Below are positions 33,279 to 44,442 of a DNA stretch of 64,000 nucleotides, in pieces. The position numbers were made by a program, and so were the translations under genes. The stretch covers positions 1-64,000 of the forward strand of contig NZ_AOFQ01000050.1 of the NCBI RefSeq assembly GCF_000495915.1, read 5' to 3'. The stretch is from Stutzerimonas chloritidismutans AW-1. Lineage in GTDB: Bacteria > Pseudomonadota > Gammaproteobacteria > Pseudomonadales > Pseudomonadaceae. A model generated the notes under the pieces. That model worked only from the letters and a program-made list of their open reading frames with translations. It searched no databases and was not told the DNA's origin. Positions within the stretch are counted from its first letter, which is position 1, and every line of letters begins with the position of its first letter.

Positions 33279-34433
33279 TCAGAACTTGAAGTTGACCACC
33301 TGATCACCCTTGAGCGACAGCGTGCGCTTCTGGGTAATGCCACCGGAGGTGACCTGAATGTCATAGACACCGCTGTCGAGCACCAGCGAAACCGGCGTGG
33401 CGCCATGCTCCTGGTCGTTGATGCGGACCCTATCGTCGTACTTGTTGCTACGCACGATCAGCGAGTGGGTCTTGCTGTCGCATTGCTCGTAGGGCACATC
33501 GAGAATCGCGCACGGCATCATCTTCTTCGCCGTGATGGTCGCCTCGACGTTCATCTGCGCGTTGACGGTGCCGTCCAGGCTCATGCTTGCCTGGGCGAAA
33601 TCGGTACGTGTGCGGTAGCGGTACCAGGCGGTATCCAGGTCGACATCGACAATCTGCTCGCGGATATCCTCGGCCAGCACACGCTGGTAGTTTTCCAGCA
33701 CCCATTGCGACATCTGACCATCGTTGCGGTGCTCGGCCAGGCAGGCCGCGAGACTCTTGCTGGCGGAACAGCGGAACGAAACCGACTGCTCGAAGCGAAT
33801 GGTCTTGTCCAGCTTGCGGGCAATGGCCTGAATCTTCTTGCTGTTGCGCTCGCGAACCTCGGCCGCCAGCTGGGTCTTGAGACGATCGACGTCACGCGCG
33901 GCAAGCGAGAACTTCAGGTGCTGGCTGCCGAGATCCTTCTCCAGAGCTTCGACGCGTTCGCCAATGGCTTTCTCGGCTTCGGCACTACGTTTGTGCTCGT
34001 CCAGCAGCTCATCGAGACGCTTGCGCTCGGCGCTCTGACCGAGGAAGTCGTCGACCTCCAGGCGAATCAGCTTCTTGCTGTTGGCCAGCTGCAATTGCAC
34101 GGCAGCGAGCTCGCTCTTCTCGGCTCGCAGCGCATCTTCAAGCTTCTGCTTTTCAAGGAGAATGGCGTCGAGCTCTGCAATCTTGCCGGCCAGCTGCTCG
34201 GCGCGAGGCGAATCGGCAGCGGACTCAGAGGGAGCGGTAACGGTGGAGAGCGTACCTGGGGCCGACAGCTTGGCCAACTGAGGGGCCTGCGGGGCGCTAT
34301 CGGCCTGAGAGTAACCAGTGCTCATGACCAGCGTCATCAGCAGCGACCCTACCGCGCCGGCAGCCAGCACCGCACGGGCGCCACGAGAGCCTTGCGGCCT
34401 GGAAAAAATCGAACTGCCAGCTTCCATACTCAT
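33279..34433 (-). CDS. Unrecognised envelope protein: membrane anchor, coiled coil, PEGA-like tail
   Basis: I do not recognise this family. The product (384 residues from the ATG at 34433) has a basic N-terminus and one hydrophobic segment (about residues 21-40, AVLAAGAVGSLLMTLVMSTG). A Pro/Ser/Ala-rich linker follows, then a long Lys/Glu/Leu-rich coiled coil (about 75-200). The C-terminal half has four spaced cysteines, two in FRCSASKSLAACLAEH and two in MPCAILDVPYEQCDSK, suggesting periplasmic disulfides. The final 50 residues (INDQEHGATPVSLVLDSGVYD...) resemble a PEGA-type beta domain. An upstream ATG at 34493 adds 20 codons of poor composition; neither start has a good ribosome site. It lies between maf and mreD on the same strand. 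Confidence 0.7.
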   Translation of the reverse strand: MSMEAGSSIFSRPQGSRGARAVLAAGAVGSLLMTLVMSTGYSQADSAPQAPQLAKLSAPGTLSTVTAPSESAADSPRAEQLAGKIAELDAILLEKQKLEDALRAEKSELAAVQLQLANSKKLIRLEVDDFLGQSAERKRLDELLDEHKRSAEAEKAIGERVEALEKDLGSQHLKFSLAARDVDRLKTQLAAEVRERNSKKIQAIARKLDKTIRFEQSVSFRCSASKSLAACLAEHRNDGQMSQWVLENYQRVLAEDIREQIVDVDLDTAWYRYRTRTDFAQASMSLDGTVNAQMNVEATITAKKMMPCAILDVPYEQCDSKTHSLIVRSNKYDDRVRINDQEHGATPVSLVLDSGVYDIQVTSGGITQKRTLSLKGDQVVNFKF

Positions 34434-34621
34434 CGCCCGTGCTGTTGTGCTTATCGTCTTCTGAAGCAGAAACCAGTAATGGCGGAACGCCATAGCGGCA
34501 GCATGATTTCAGAATTGCTTTGGAGCAGCAAGGCGTAAGCCGTGCCCGGCGGCACAAACCCACACAAAAGATCAGATTTTTTCAGCGCAGAGTACGACGG
34601 ACGAAATTGACCGGGCGTTGG

Positions 34622-35110
34622 TCAATACACCGCAAATCGCTGACGCAGCCCCTGCAACGCGACATAAACCCAAGGCCAGAGCAACGCGCTGACCGGCACA
34701 GGCACGAGGAACAGCAGCGTCGGCGGCCTATTACCGGTCAGCGTGTTCAGCCAGAGCTGCACCAACTGGGCGAGGCCGAGCACAACCAGCAGCACCATGC
34801 TCTGTTGCCACAGCGGAAACATGCGCAGGCGTTGTTGCAGGCTCAGCACCAGAAAAGCGATCAGGATCAGCGGCAAGGCGCTCTGGCCGAACAGCGTGCC
34901 GGCCAGCACGTCCTGCGCGAGCCCAAAACAGAACGCGGCGCCCAGCCCACCGCGATGCGGCAGAACCAACGACCAGAAGGCGATGACCAACCCCAGCCAT
35001 AGCGGCCGTGCGATCTCCGCGCTGCCGGGCATGGGCGCGACGCTGAGCAGCAGCGCGATCGTCAGGCTGAACCAGATGACCCATCCATTATTCGGCCGCC
35101 CGCTGATCAT
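34622..35110 (-). CDS. mreD: Rod shape-determining protein MreD
   Basis: A polytopic inner-membrane protein of the elongasome (162 residues, about five hydrophobic segments). SLTIALLLSVAPMPG and GLAQDVLAGTLFGQSALPL are typical. Its ATG overlaps the end of mreC by 4 bases, so the two are translationally coupled. Confidence 0.93.
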   Translation of the reverse strand: MISGRPNNGWVIWFSLTIALLLSVAPMPGSAEIARPLWLGLVIAFWSLVLPHRGGLGAAFCFGLAQDVLAGTLFGQSALPLILIAFLVLSLQQRLRMFPLWQQSMVLLVVLGLAQLVQLWLNTLTGNRPPTLLFLVPVPVSALLWPWVYVALQGLRQRFAVY

Positions 35111-36084
35111 TGCGCCTCCTCCGATACCGTTGTCGACGACGAGGCGGCGGGCGCCTGCTCGGAATCGCTCGTTTCAGCCCCTGCCTCAGCAGCAGGTGCA
35201 GGTGCGGCTGCCTCCGCGCCTTCGGCAGCGGCTTTCTGATCGGCATCGGCCTGGGCCTCGGCAGCGTCGGCGGCCCGCTCTTCCGGCGTCCGCGAATCGC
35301 TGAAGACCAGCATCAGATAGCGGCTGCGATTGAGCATGGCGGTCGGCACCGCACGTACGATGGCGAACGGCTGGCCGGAGCCGTGCACCACCTCGGTCAC
35401 CTGCGCCACCGGATAGCCGCTAGGGAATCGCTGACCGAGCCCGGAACTGACCAGCAAATCTCCTGCTTTGACATCAGCCGTTTCGGCCACATGGCGCAGC
35501 TCTAGATAGTCTGGATTGCCGGTGCCCACGGCGATCGCACGCAGTCCGTTGCGGTTGACCTGCACCGGAATGCTATGGGTGACATCGGTCAGCAGCAGCA
35601 CGCGCGCGGCATACGGCAGCACCTCGACGACCTGCCCCATCAGGCCGCTGGCATCGAGCACCGGCTGCCCCATGAAGACGCCGTCCTTCTCGCCCTTGTC
35701 GATCAGGATGCGATGGGTGAACGGGTTCGGATCGAGCCCGATCAGCTCGGCGACGATGACCTTGTCATCCACCAGCGCCGCCGAGTTGAGCAACTCGCGC
35801 AGGCGCACGTTCTGCTCGGTGAGCATCGCCAGCTTCTGCAGGCGCCGCTGCATCAGCAGCGCCTCGGCCTTGAGCTTCTCGTTCTCGGCCATCAGGCTGC
35901 TGCTACTGGCGATCTGCTCGGTCGCACCTCTCCAGATCCGCACCGGCATGTCGGCGACCCAGTAGAACGGCGTCAGTACCAGCCCCATCTGGCTGCGTAC
36001 CGCCTTCAGCGCGTCGAAGCGTGCATCCACCACCATCAGCACGACACAAAGCACGACGAACACCAGCAGGCGCACACCGAGCAA
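35107..36084 (-). CDS. mreC: Cell shape-determining protein MreC
   Basis: A bitopic protein linking cytoplasmic MreB to the periplasmic PBP2/RodA synthase. From the TTG at 36084 it has 325 residues: one TM helix, a coiled coil (about 60-95, ENEKLKAEALLMQRRLQKLAML), the two-lobed beta domain, and a low-complexity Ala/Glu tail (about 265-325). The frame continues upstream of the TTG without any ATG or GTG, encoding IKPLFAKGP, which matches the start of other pseudomonad MreC proteins (MIKPLFA...). A GAGG ribosome site lies 8 bases before an ATC codon at 36111, so the true start may be this rare codon. Confidence 0.93.
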   Translation of the reverse strand: MLGVRLLVFVVLCVVLMVVDARFDALKAVRSQMGLVLTPFYWVADMPVRIWRGATEQIASSSSLMAENEKLKAEALLMQRRLQKLAMLTEQNVRLRELLNSAALVDDKVIVAELIGLDPNPFTHRILIDKGEKDGVFMGQPVLDASGLMGQVVEVLPYAARVLLLTDVTHSIPVQVNRNGLRAIAVGTGNPDYLELRHVAETADVKAGDLLVSSGLGQRFPSGYPVAQVTEVVHGSGQPFAIVRAVPTAMLNRSRYLMLVFSDSRTPEERAADAAEAQADADQKAAAEGAEAAAPAPAAEAGAETSDSEQAPAASSSTTVSEEAQ

Positions 36085-36149
36085 AGGTCCCTTGGCAAAT
36101 AGCGGCTTGATTGCAACTACCTCACGAGTAAAAGCTTGAGACTAAACGC

Positions 36150-36190
36150 GACAAGCCGAAAGCCGGTGCGACCGGATCTTTCGGCTTGTC
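36150..36190 (-). promoter_or_regulatory. Two-tier hairpin between mreB and mreC
   Basis: A 13-base inverted repeat, GACAAGCCGAAAG (36150-36162) with CTTTCGGCTTGTC (36178-36190), encloses a second 5-base stem CCGGT/ACCGG (36163-36167 and 36171-36175). No T-run follows on the minus strand. It may be an attenuator, a processing site, or an mRNA stabiliser setting MreB above MreC/MreD. Confidence 0.6.
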
Positions 36191-36210
36191 ATGAGCACAG
36201 CGGCGCAGGC

Positions 36211-37566
<1,356 letters not shown>

Positions 37567-37854
37567 ATGGCGCTTGAACGCACCGAGGTGGAGAAGATCG
37601 CTCATCTGGCCCGCCTGGGCCTGTCTGAAGCCGACCTGCCCCGCACCACCGAGACCCTCAACAATATCCTCGGCCTGATCGACCGCATGCAGGCGGTCGA
37701 CACCACTGGTATCGAGCCGCTGGCCCACCCGCTGGAAACCACCCAGCGCCTGCGTGCCGATGCAGTCACCGAGAGCAACCAGCGTGATGCCTACCAGGCC
37801 ATCGCACCCGCCGTGGAAGAAGGCCTCTATCTGGTTCCGCGAGTGATCGAGTGA
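37567..37854 (+). CDS. gatC: Asp-tRNA(Asn)/Glu-tRNA(Gln) amidotransferase subunit C
   Basis: The small subunit (95 residues) that wraps and stabilises GatA in the GatCAB transamidase. [21 protein letters not shown] and VPRVIE are family features. The start at 37567 has GCTGGAGATACCCG upstream. It is followed 17 bases later by gatA. Confidence 0.94.
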   Translation: MALERTEVEKIAHLARLGLSEADLPRTTETLNNILGLIDRMQAVDTTGIEPLAHPLETTQRLRADAVTESNQRDAYQAIAPAVEEGLYLVPRVIE

Positions 37855-37871
37855 TGATGAAGGATTCCGAC

Positions 37872-39323
<1,452 letters not shown>

Positions 39324-39334
39324 GGAGATTGAAG

Positions 39335-40780
39335 ATGCAATGGGAAACCGTGATCGGGCTGGAGATCCACGCACAGCTCGCGACCCAGTCGAAGATCTTT
39401 TCCGGCAGCGCCACCACCTTCGGCGCCGAGCCCAACACCCAGGCCAGCCTGGTCGACCTCGGCATGCCCGGCACCCTGCCGGTGCTCAATGCCGAAGCCG
39501 TGCGCATGGCCTGCAAGTTCGGCCTGGCGATCGATGCCGAGATCGCGCCGAAGAACGTCTTCGCGCGCAAGAACTACTTCTACCCCGACCTGCCCAAGGG
39601 CTACCAGACCAGCCAGATGGACCATCCCATCGTCGGCAAGGGCTATCTGGACATTACCCTGGAAGACGGCAGCACGCGGCGCATCGGCATCACCCGCGCG
39701 CACCTGGAAGAGGACGCCGGCAAGAGCCTGCACGAAGACTTCCACGGCATGAGCGGCATCGACCTCAACCGCGCCGGCACCCCGCTGCTGGAGATCGTCT
39801 CCGAGCCGGACATCCGTTCGGCCAAGGAAGCGGTCGCCTACGTCAAGGCGATGCATTCGCTGGTGCGCTACCTGGGCATCTGCGACGGCAATATGGCCGA
39901 AGGCTCGCTGCGCTGCGACTGCAACGTCTCGGTGCGGCCGAAAGGCCAGACCGAGTTCGGCACCCGCGCCGAAATCAAGAACGTCAACTCGTTCCGCTTT
40001 ATCGAAAAAGCCATCAACCACGAAGTGCAGCGGCAGATCGAGCTGATCGAGGACGGCGGCAAGGTGGTGCAGGAAACCCGCCTGTACGACCCGAACAAGG
40101 ACGAGACGCGCTCCATGCGCAGCAAGGAAGAAGCCAACGACTACCGCTACTTCCCCTGCCCCGACCTGCTACCGGTGGTGATCGAGCAGAGCTTCCTCGA
40201 CGAAGTCCGCGCCAGCCTGCCGGAACTGCCGGTGCAGAAGCGCGAGCGCTTCGAGCGCGAGTTCGGCCTGTCCGCCTACGACGCCAGCGTACTCTCTGCC
40301 AGCCGCGAACTGGCCGACTACTTCGAACAAGTCAACAGCACCTGCGGCGACGCCAAGCTGGCCGCCAACTGGGTGATGGGCGAGCTTTCCAGCCTGCTCA
40401 ACAAGGAAGCCCTGGAGATCGAGCAGTCACCGGTTAGCGCCGAGCAGCTGGGCGGCATGATCCTGCGCATCAAGGACGACACCATCAGCGGCAAGATCGC
40501 CAAGATGGTCTTCGAGGCCATGGCCGCCGGCGAAGGCTCGGCTGACGAGATCATCGAGAAGAAGGGCCTCAAGCAGGTCACTGATTCCGGCGCCATCGAG
40601 TCGATGCTGGACGAAGTGCTGGCAGCGAATGCCGAGCAGGTCGAACAGTACCGCGCCAGCGACGAAGCCAAGCGCGGCAAGATGCTCGGCTTCTTCGTCG
40701 GCCAGGCGATGAAGGCTTCCAAGGGCAAGGCCAACCCTGGCCAGGTGAACCAACTGCTGAAGAAAAAACTCGAAGGCTAA
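39335..40780 (+). CDS. gatB: Asp-tRNA(Asn)/Glu-tRNA(Gln) amidotransferase subunit B
   Basis: The kinase/transamidase subunit that activates the misacylated tRNA (481 residues). [27 protein letters not shown] and the [10 protein letters not shown]-type stretch (here [13 protein letters not shown]) are present, with the C-terminal tail domain ([21 protein letters not shown]). The ribosome site TGAGGAG precedes the ATG, 11 bases after gatA. Confidence 0.97.
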   Translation: MQWETVIGLEIHAQLATQSKIFSGSATTFGAEPNTQASLVDLGMPGTLPVLNAEAVRMACKFGLAIDAEIAPKNVFARKNYFYPDLPKGYQTSQMDHPIVGKGYLDITLEDGSTRRIGITRAHLEEDAGKSLHEDFHGMSGIDLNRAGTPLLEIVSEPDIRSAKEAVAYVKAMHSLVRYLGICDGNMAEGSLRCDCNVSVRPKGQTEFGTRAEIKNVNSFRFIEKAINHEVQRQIELIEDGGKVVQETRLYDPNKDETRSMRSKEEANDYRYFPCPDLLPVVIEQSFLDEVRASLPELPVQKRERFEREFGLSAYDASVLSASRELADYFEQVNSTCGDAKLAANWVMGELSSLLNKEALEIEQSPVSAEQLGGMILRIKDDTISGKIAKMVFEAMAAGEGSADEIIEKKGLKQVTDSGAIESMLDEVLAANAEQVEQYRASDEAKRGKMLGFFVGQAMKASKGKANPGQVNQLLKKKLEG

Positions 40781-40795
40781 GCTGAGCGATGGCCC

Positions 40796-40824
40796 TCCGC
40801 GGTTGCCCCTGCTGCAACCGCGGA
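40796..40824 (+). other. 11-bp hairpin between gatB and the rlpA-like gene
   Basis: TCCGCGGTTGC (40796-40806) and GCAACCGCGGA (40814-40824) form a perfect stem around a 7-base loop. No T-run follows, so it is not a standard terminator; it may stabilise the gatCAB message. Confidence 0.5.
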
Positions 40825-40920
40825 CATCGCTGCATCACCGCTCCCGGCATCGCCACAACGTCACGAAACCTGCCGCGGGCCATCGCCGACTCAGCGATCG
40901 ACCCAACGGAAGGATTGTTC

Positions 40921-41322
40921 ATGCGCCTGACACGCTTCACCGCCCTATTGTTGCTGGCCTTGCTGGTCAGCGGCTGCGCAGATCGCCAGCCGGCCCAACC
41001 CGCCAAGGCACCACCAACCACGCAAGAGCGCTTCAGCCAGAGCGGCAAGGCCTCCTATTACGCGAGGATGCATCACGGCCAGCGTACCGCCAACGGCGAA
41101 ACCCATGATCAGAACGCGCTGGTGGCCGCTCATCGCAGCCTGCCTTTCGGCACGCGGGTGCGGGTCACCAACGAGCAGAACGGCAAGCAGGTGGTGGTAC
41201 GTATCAACGACCGCGGACCATTTCGCCGCGGCCGCATCATCGACCTTTCCCGCGCCGCGGCGGCACAACTGGACATGCTCAAGACCGGCGTGATCCGCGT
41301 GCGTATCGAAACCCTCCCATGA
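40921..41322 (+). CDS. RlpA-like septal ring lytic transglycosylase domain lipoprotein, short form
   Basis: A 133-residue lipoprotein. The signal peptide ends in the lipobox LVSGC with C19. A double-psi beta-barrel domain follows ([48 protein letters not shown]). RlpA proteins of P. aeruginosa cleave glycan strands lacking peptides; that protein also has a C-terminal SPOR domain, absent here, so this is probably a short paralogue. The start at 40921 has GGAAGGATTGTTC upstream. It follows gatB by 140 bases. Confidence 0.85.
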   Translation: MRLTRFTALLLLALLVSGCADRQPAQPAKAPPTTQERFSQSGKASYYARMHHGQRTANGETHDQNALVAAHRSLPFGTRVRVTNEQNGKQVVVRINDRGPFRRGRIIDLSRAAAAQLDMLKTGVIRVRIETLP

Positions 41323-41389
41323 AGGAACAGGCACCTGCAGTGATGTCACCGAGCACAGACTGCGCTACCCCAGCCAAGGGAGCGCCCGC

Positions 41390-42475
41390 ATGTCGCTGAT
41401 TACCTTTGGCTACCTCATCAGCGGCCTGGTACTGCTCGTCGTCGGTGCCGAAGCGCTGGTACGCGGCGCGGCCAAACTGGCCAGCCGCTTCGGCATTCCG
41501 CCCCTGATCATCGGATTGACGGTGGTGGCCTTCGGCACCAGCGCCCCGGAAACAGCCGTCAGCGTGCAGGCGTCGCTGAATGGCAGCGGTGACATCGCAG
41601 TAGGCAACGTGATCGGCAGCAACATCGCGAACATCCTACTGATTCTCGGCATTTCCGCACTGATCGCACCGCTGGTGGTATCCCGGCAACTGATCCGCCT
41701 CGATGTGCCAGTGATGATCGGCGCCGGCCTGCTCTGCTATGGACTGGCCTGGAACGGCAGCATCAGCCGACTGGACGGTACCCTGCTGCTCGTTGCCCTG
41801 ATTGGTTACACGCTGTTTCTGGTCCTCGCCAGCAAGCGGGACAAGCCGGGACCAGGCGTCGATGAATTCGACACCGAGTTCGGCCCGGACGCTGGCGACA
41901 AGCCTTATGCCTGGGTGCTCCAGCTGCTGCTGATCCTGCTCGGCCTGGGGCTGCTGGTGGGAGGCTCGAATCTGCTGATCGAAGGTGCCGTTGGCCTTGC
42001 GCGCGCGCTCGGTCTTTCCGAGCTGGTCATCGGCCTGACGGTGGTTGCGGTCGGCACCTCGATGCCGGAGCTGGCGACCTCGGTGCTGGCGGTCATCAAG
42101 GGGGAGCGCGACATTGCTGTCGGCAATGTGGTGGGCAGCTGCATCTTCAACCTGCTGCTGGTACTCGGCGCCGGCGCCGCGGTGGCCGCGGAAGGCCTGT
42201 CCATTTCCCCCAATGCGCAGTCCTTCGACTTCCCGGTAATGCTGGCCGTGTTCGTCGCCTGCCTGCCGATTTTCTTTTCCGGGTATTGCATCCGGCGCTG
42301 GGAAGGGCTGATGTTTTTCGCCTATTACCTGGCCTACACCCTGTATCTGGTGATGTTCGCCACCGGCCTGGGTGCGATCGAGCTGCTGCGCGACGCGATG
42401 CTCTGGTTCGCGTTCCCCTTGACGGCCGTCACGCTTTTGGTGATCTTCCTGCGCGCCTGGCAACACCAGCGCTGA
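41390..42475 (+). CDS. CaCA-family sodium/calcium exchanger, copy 1
   Basis: An inner-membrane cation/Ca2+ antiporter of the YrbG type (361 residues, about ten hydrophobic segments). The two alpha repeats are VAFGTSAPETAVSVQASL (about 47-64) and VAVGTSMPELATSVLAVI (about 221-238), with GNVIGSNIANILLILG and GNVVGSCIFNLLLVLG after them. Repeat 2 has Cys where copy 2 has Asn. Substrate cannot be told from sequence. It is followed 38 bases later by a near-identical gene. Confidence 0.88.
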   Translation: MSLITFGYLISGLVLLVVGAEALVRGAAKLASRFGIPPLIIGLTVVAFGTSAPETAVSVQASLNGSGDIAVGNVIGSNIANILLILGISALIAPLVVSRQLIRLDVPVMIGAGLLCYGLAWNGSISRLDGTLLLVALIGYTLFLVLASKRDKPGPGVDEFDTEFGPDAGDKPYAWVLQLLLILLGLGLLVGGSNLLIEGAVGLARALGLSELVIGLTVVAVGTSMPELATSVLAVIKGERDIAVGNVVGSCIFNLLLVLGAGAAVAAEGLSISPNAQSFDFPVMLAVFVACLPIFFSGYCIRRWEGLMFFAYYLAYTLYLVMFATGLGAIELLRDAMLWFAFPLTAVTLLVIFLRAWQHQR

Positions 42476-42513
42476 AACACCCACTTTCTGGATTTTTTGC
42501 GGAGCGCCCCATC

Positions 42514-43599
42514 GTGACCCTGATGACCTTTGTCTACCTCATAGCCGGCCTGGTGCTGCTCGTCGCCGGCGCGGAGGTCCTGGTGCGAGGTGCAGCCAAA
42601 CTCGCCGCCCAGTTCGGCATCTCCCCACTGGTCATTGGCCTCACCGTGGTCGCCTTCGGCACCAGCGCGCCGGAGACGGCCGTCAGCGTGCAGGCCGCAC
42701 TCAATGGCAGCGGTGACATCGCGATCGGTAACGTCGTGGGCAGCAACATCGCCAACGTGCTGCTGATTCTCGGCATGACCGCACTGGTCGCACCACTGGT
42801 GGTATCGCGTCAGCTGATCCGCCTGGACGTGCCGATCATGATCGGCGCCAGCCTGGTGACCTTCGGCCTGGCGTGGGACGGAGAACTCAGCCGTATCGAC
42901 GGTGCACTGCTGTTCACCGCGGTAGTGGTCTACACGCTGTTCCTGATCATAAGCAGTCGCCGCGAAAAAGCTGCGGAAGTCGACGACGAGTTTGCCAAGG
43001 AGTTCGGGCTGGATGAGCCGGCCAAGCCGCATGCTGGGCTGATCAACGCTGGCCTGGTGATCGCAGGCCTGGTGTTGCTGGTGGTGGGCTCCAATTTCCT
43101 CGTCGAGGGCGCCGTGGCCCTGGCCCGGGCGCTCGGCCTATCGGAGTTGGTCATTGGCCTGACCGTGATCGCCATCGGCACCTCACTGCCAGAACTGGCC
43201 ACCTCGATCATGGCGGCCTTTCGCGGCGAGCGCGATATCGCCGTCGGCAACATCGTTGGCAGCAACATCTTCAATCTGCTCTGCGTACTCGGCCTGGCCT
43301 CGCTGGTGTCGCCGCAGGCGATCGGCGTGTCTTCGAACGCGCTAGCCTTTGATTTCCCGGTGATGATCGCGGTAGCGGTAGCCTGCCTGCCGATCTTCTT
43401 CGCCGGCTACTGCATCAAGCGCTGGGAAGGCGCCCTGTTCGTCGCTTATTACGTGGCTTACACCCTGTACCTGGTGCTGACCAGTACCGGCCGCCCGTTC
43501 GCGGAAACCTTTGGCGACGCCATGCTGGGCTATGCACTGCCGCTGACCGCGATCACGCTGCTGGTCATCGCCGGCCGCGCCTGGAAAACCCAGCGCTGA
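42514..43599 (+). CDS. CaCA-family sodium/calcium exchanger, copy 2
   Basis: A paralogue of the preceding gene with the same length (361 residues) and the same architecture. Alpha repeats VAFGTSAPETAVSVQAAL and IAIGTSLPELATSIMAAF are present, and GNIVGSNIFNLLCVLG keeps the canonical Asn that copy 1 lacks. I start at the GTG at 42514 (VTLMTFVYL), which aligns with MSLITFGYL of copy 1 and has GCGGAG upstream. Tandem duplication is the simplest origin. Confidence 0.88.
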   Translation: MTLMTFVYLIAGLVLLVAGAEVLVRGAAKLAAQFGISPLVIGLTVVAFGTSAPETAVSVQAALNGSGDIAIGNVVGSNIANVLLILGMTALVAPLVVSRQLIRLDVPIMIGASLVTFGLAWDGELSRIDGALLFTAVVVYTLFLIISSRREKAAEVDDEFAKEFGLDEPAKPHAGLINAGLVIAGLVLLVVGSNFLVEGAVALARALGLSELVIGLTVIAIGTSLPELATSIMAAFRGERDIAVGNIVGSNIFNLLCVLGLASLVSPQAIGVSSNALAFDFPVMIAVAVACLPIFFAGYCIKRWEGALFVAYYVAYTLYLVLTSTGRPFAETFGDAMLGYALPLTAITLLVIAGRAWKTQR

Positions 43600-43616
43600 C
43601 AACAGGACAAACCACC

Positions 43617-43637
43617 GGCGGGCCTGGCTGGCCCGCC
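43617..43637. terminator. GC-rich hairpin between convergent antiporter and bactofilin genes
   Basis: GGCGGGCC (43617-43624) and GGCCCGCC (43630-43637) form an 8-base stem. There is no T-run. It may end transcription from both sides with help. Confidence 0.4.
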
Positions 43638-43642
43638 TTCAC

Positions 43643-44071
43643 TCAGCCCTCACGCACCTGAGGCCGCGGCAACTCGAACACCTGGGCACTCTCCTCTTCG
43701 TCACCCATGCGGTTGAGGGTCCCGTCGACTACCGCGCCGTTCTCCATGCTCAACTGGCGATAGCGGATGTTCCCGCGCACGCGCGCGTTGGAATGTAGTT
43801 CGAGCAGATGCTCGACCACCAGATCGCCGACGATGGTGCCGTCGATCAACGCATCGTAACTGCTCACGTTGCCCTCAATTCTTCCCTCGGCGCTCAGGGC
43901 CAGCAGGCTGTGTGTGCCCGGCTTGTGGCAGACATCGCCGCGCACTTCACCGCTAACCTTCAATCCTTCCTCGAAGGTCACATCCCCGATCAGGGACAGG
44001 TTGTCGGAGATCAGGCTGGAAAATTGATCGATGGTGACGCGGGGTACCGGCTTCTTCTTGTTGAACATCAT
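43643..44071 (-). CDS. Bactofilin family cytoskeletal protein
   Basis: A polymer-forming bactofilin (DUF583), 142 residues. The central beta-helix shows repeated turns: SLIGDVTFEEGLKVSGEVRGDV, EGRIEGNVSSYDALIDGTIVGDLVVE, NARVRGNIRYRQLSMENGAVVDGTL (each written here from its start). Short charged ends flank it, as usual. Bactofilins polymerise at the membrane and often scaffold wall hydrolases. It is the third gene after an M23 peptidase and a small coiled-coil membrane protein, which supports a wall-remodelling module. Confidence 0.9.
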   Translation of the reverse strand: MMFNKKKPVPRVTIDQFSSLISDNLSLIGDVTFEEGLKVSGEVRGDVCHKPGTHSLLALSAEGRIEGNVSSYDALIDGTIVGDLVVEHLLELHSNARVRGNIRYRQLSMENGAVVDGTLNRMGDEEESAQVFELPRPQVREG

Positions 44072-44085
44072 CTACTCCAAAAAAG

Positions 44086-44442
44086 TTAACGGGCCTTCTT
44101 CTGCTGACGGAAGAACGCCAGATCGGTCTGCAGCCGCTCGACCTGCGCTGAGAGAGTGGCTATACGCCTTAGCAATTGCTCTTCGGTGGCCTGGATTTCC
44201 TGGCGCTTCAACCGGCTCTGCCCAAGCGCGGCCCTGAGTGCCTGGCTGTCCTGCGTCAGCGCCTCAACCTGCCGTGCATGAGCCACCTGCTCGTGGTTGC
44301 GCAGGTACAGCAGCGCGCCGATCACACAGAGCAGTCCAAAGATCAGCCAACGTCCGCTGCGCGCGCTGCGCGCGGCTTGCAGTCGGTGCTCGGCGCGTAG
44401 CAACTCGCGCGTGGAAGGGCGTTTAGTCCTCAGCCAGGCCAT
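44086..44442 (-). CDS. Small membrane protein with coiled coil, between M23 peptidase and bactofilin
   Basis: I do not recognise the family. The 118-residue product has a basic N-terminus (about 28 residues), one TM helix (about 29-48, WLIFGLLCVIGALLYL), and a Gln/Leu/Arg-rich coiled coil (about 50-118). The layout recalls FtsB/FtsL-type connectors, but I see no sequence match to them. The ATG at 44442 overlaps the peptidase gene end by 20 bases, and bactofilin follows 15 bases downstream, so the three are likely one operon. I infer that it may link the cytoplasmic bactofilin to the periplasmic peptidase. Confidence 0.7.
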   Translation of the reverse strand: MAWLRTKRPSTRELLRAEHRLQAARSARSGRWLIFGLLCVIGALLYLRNHEQVAHARQVEALTQDSQALRAALGQSRLKRQEIQATEEQLLRRIATLSAQVERLQTDLAFFRQQKKAR

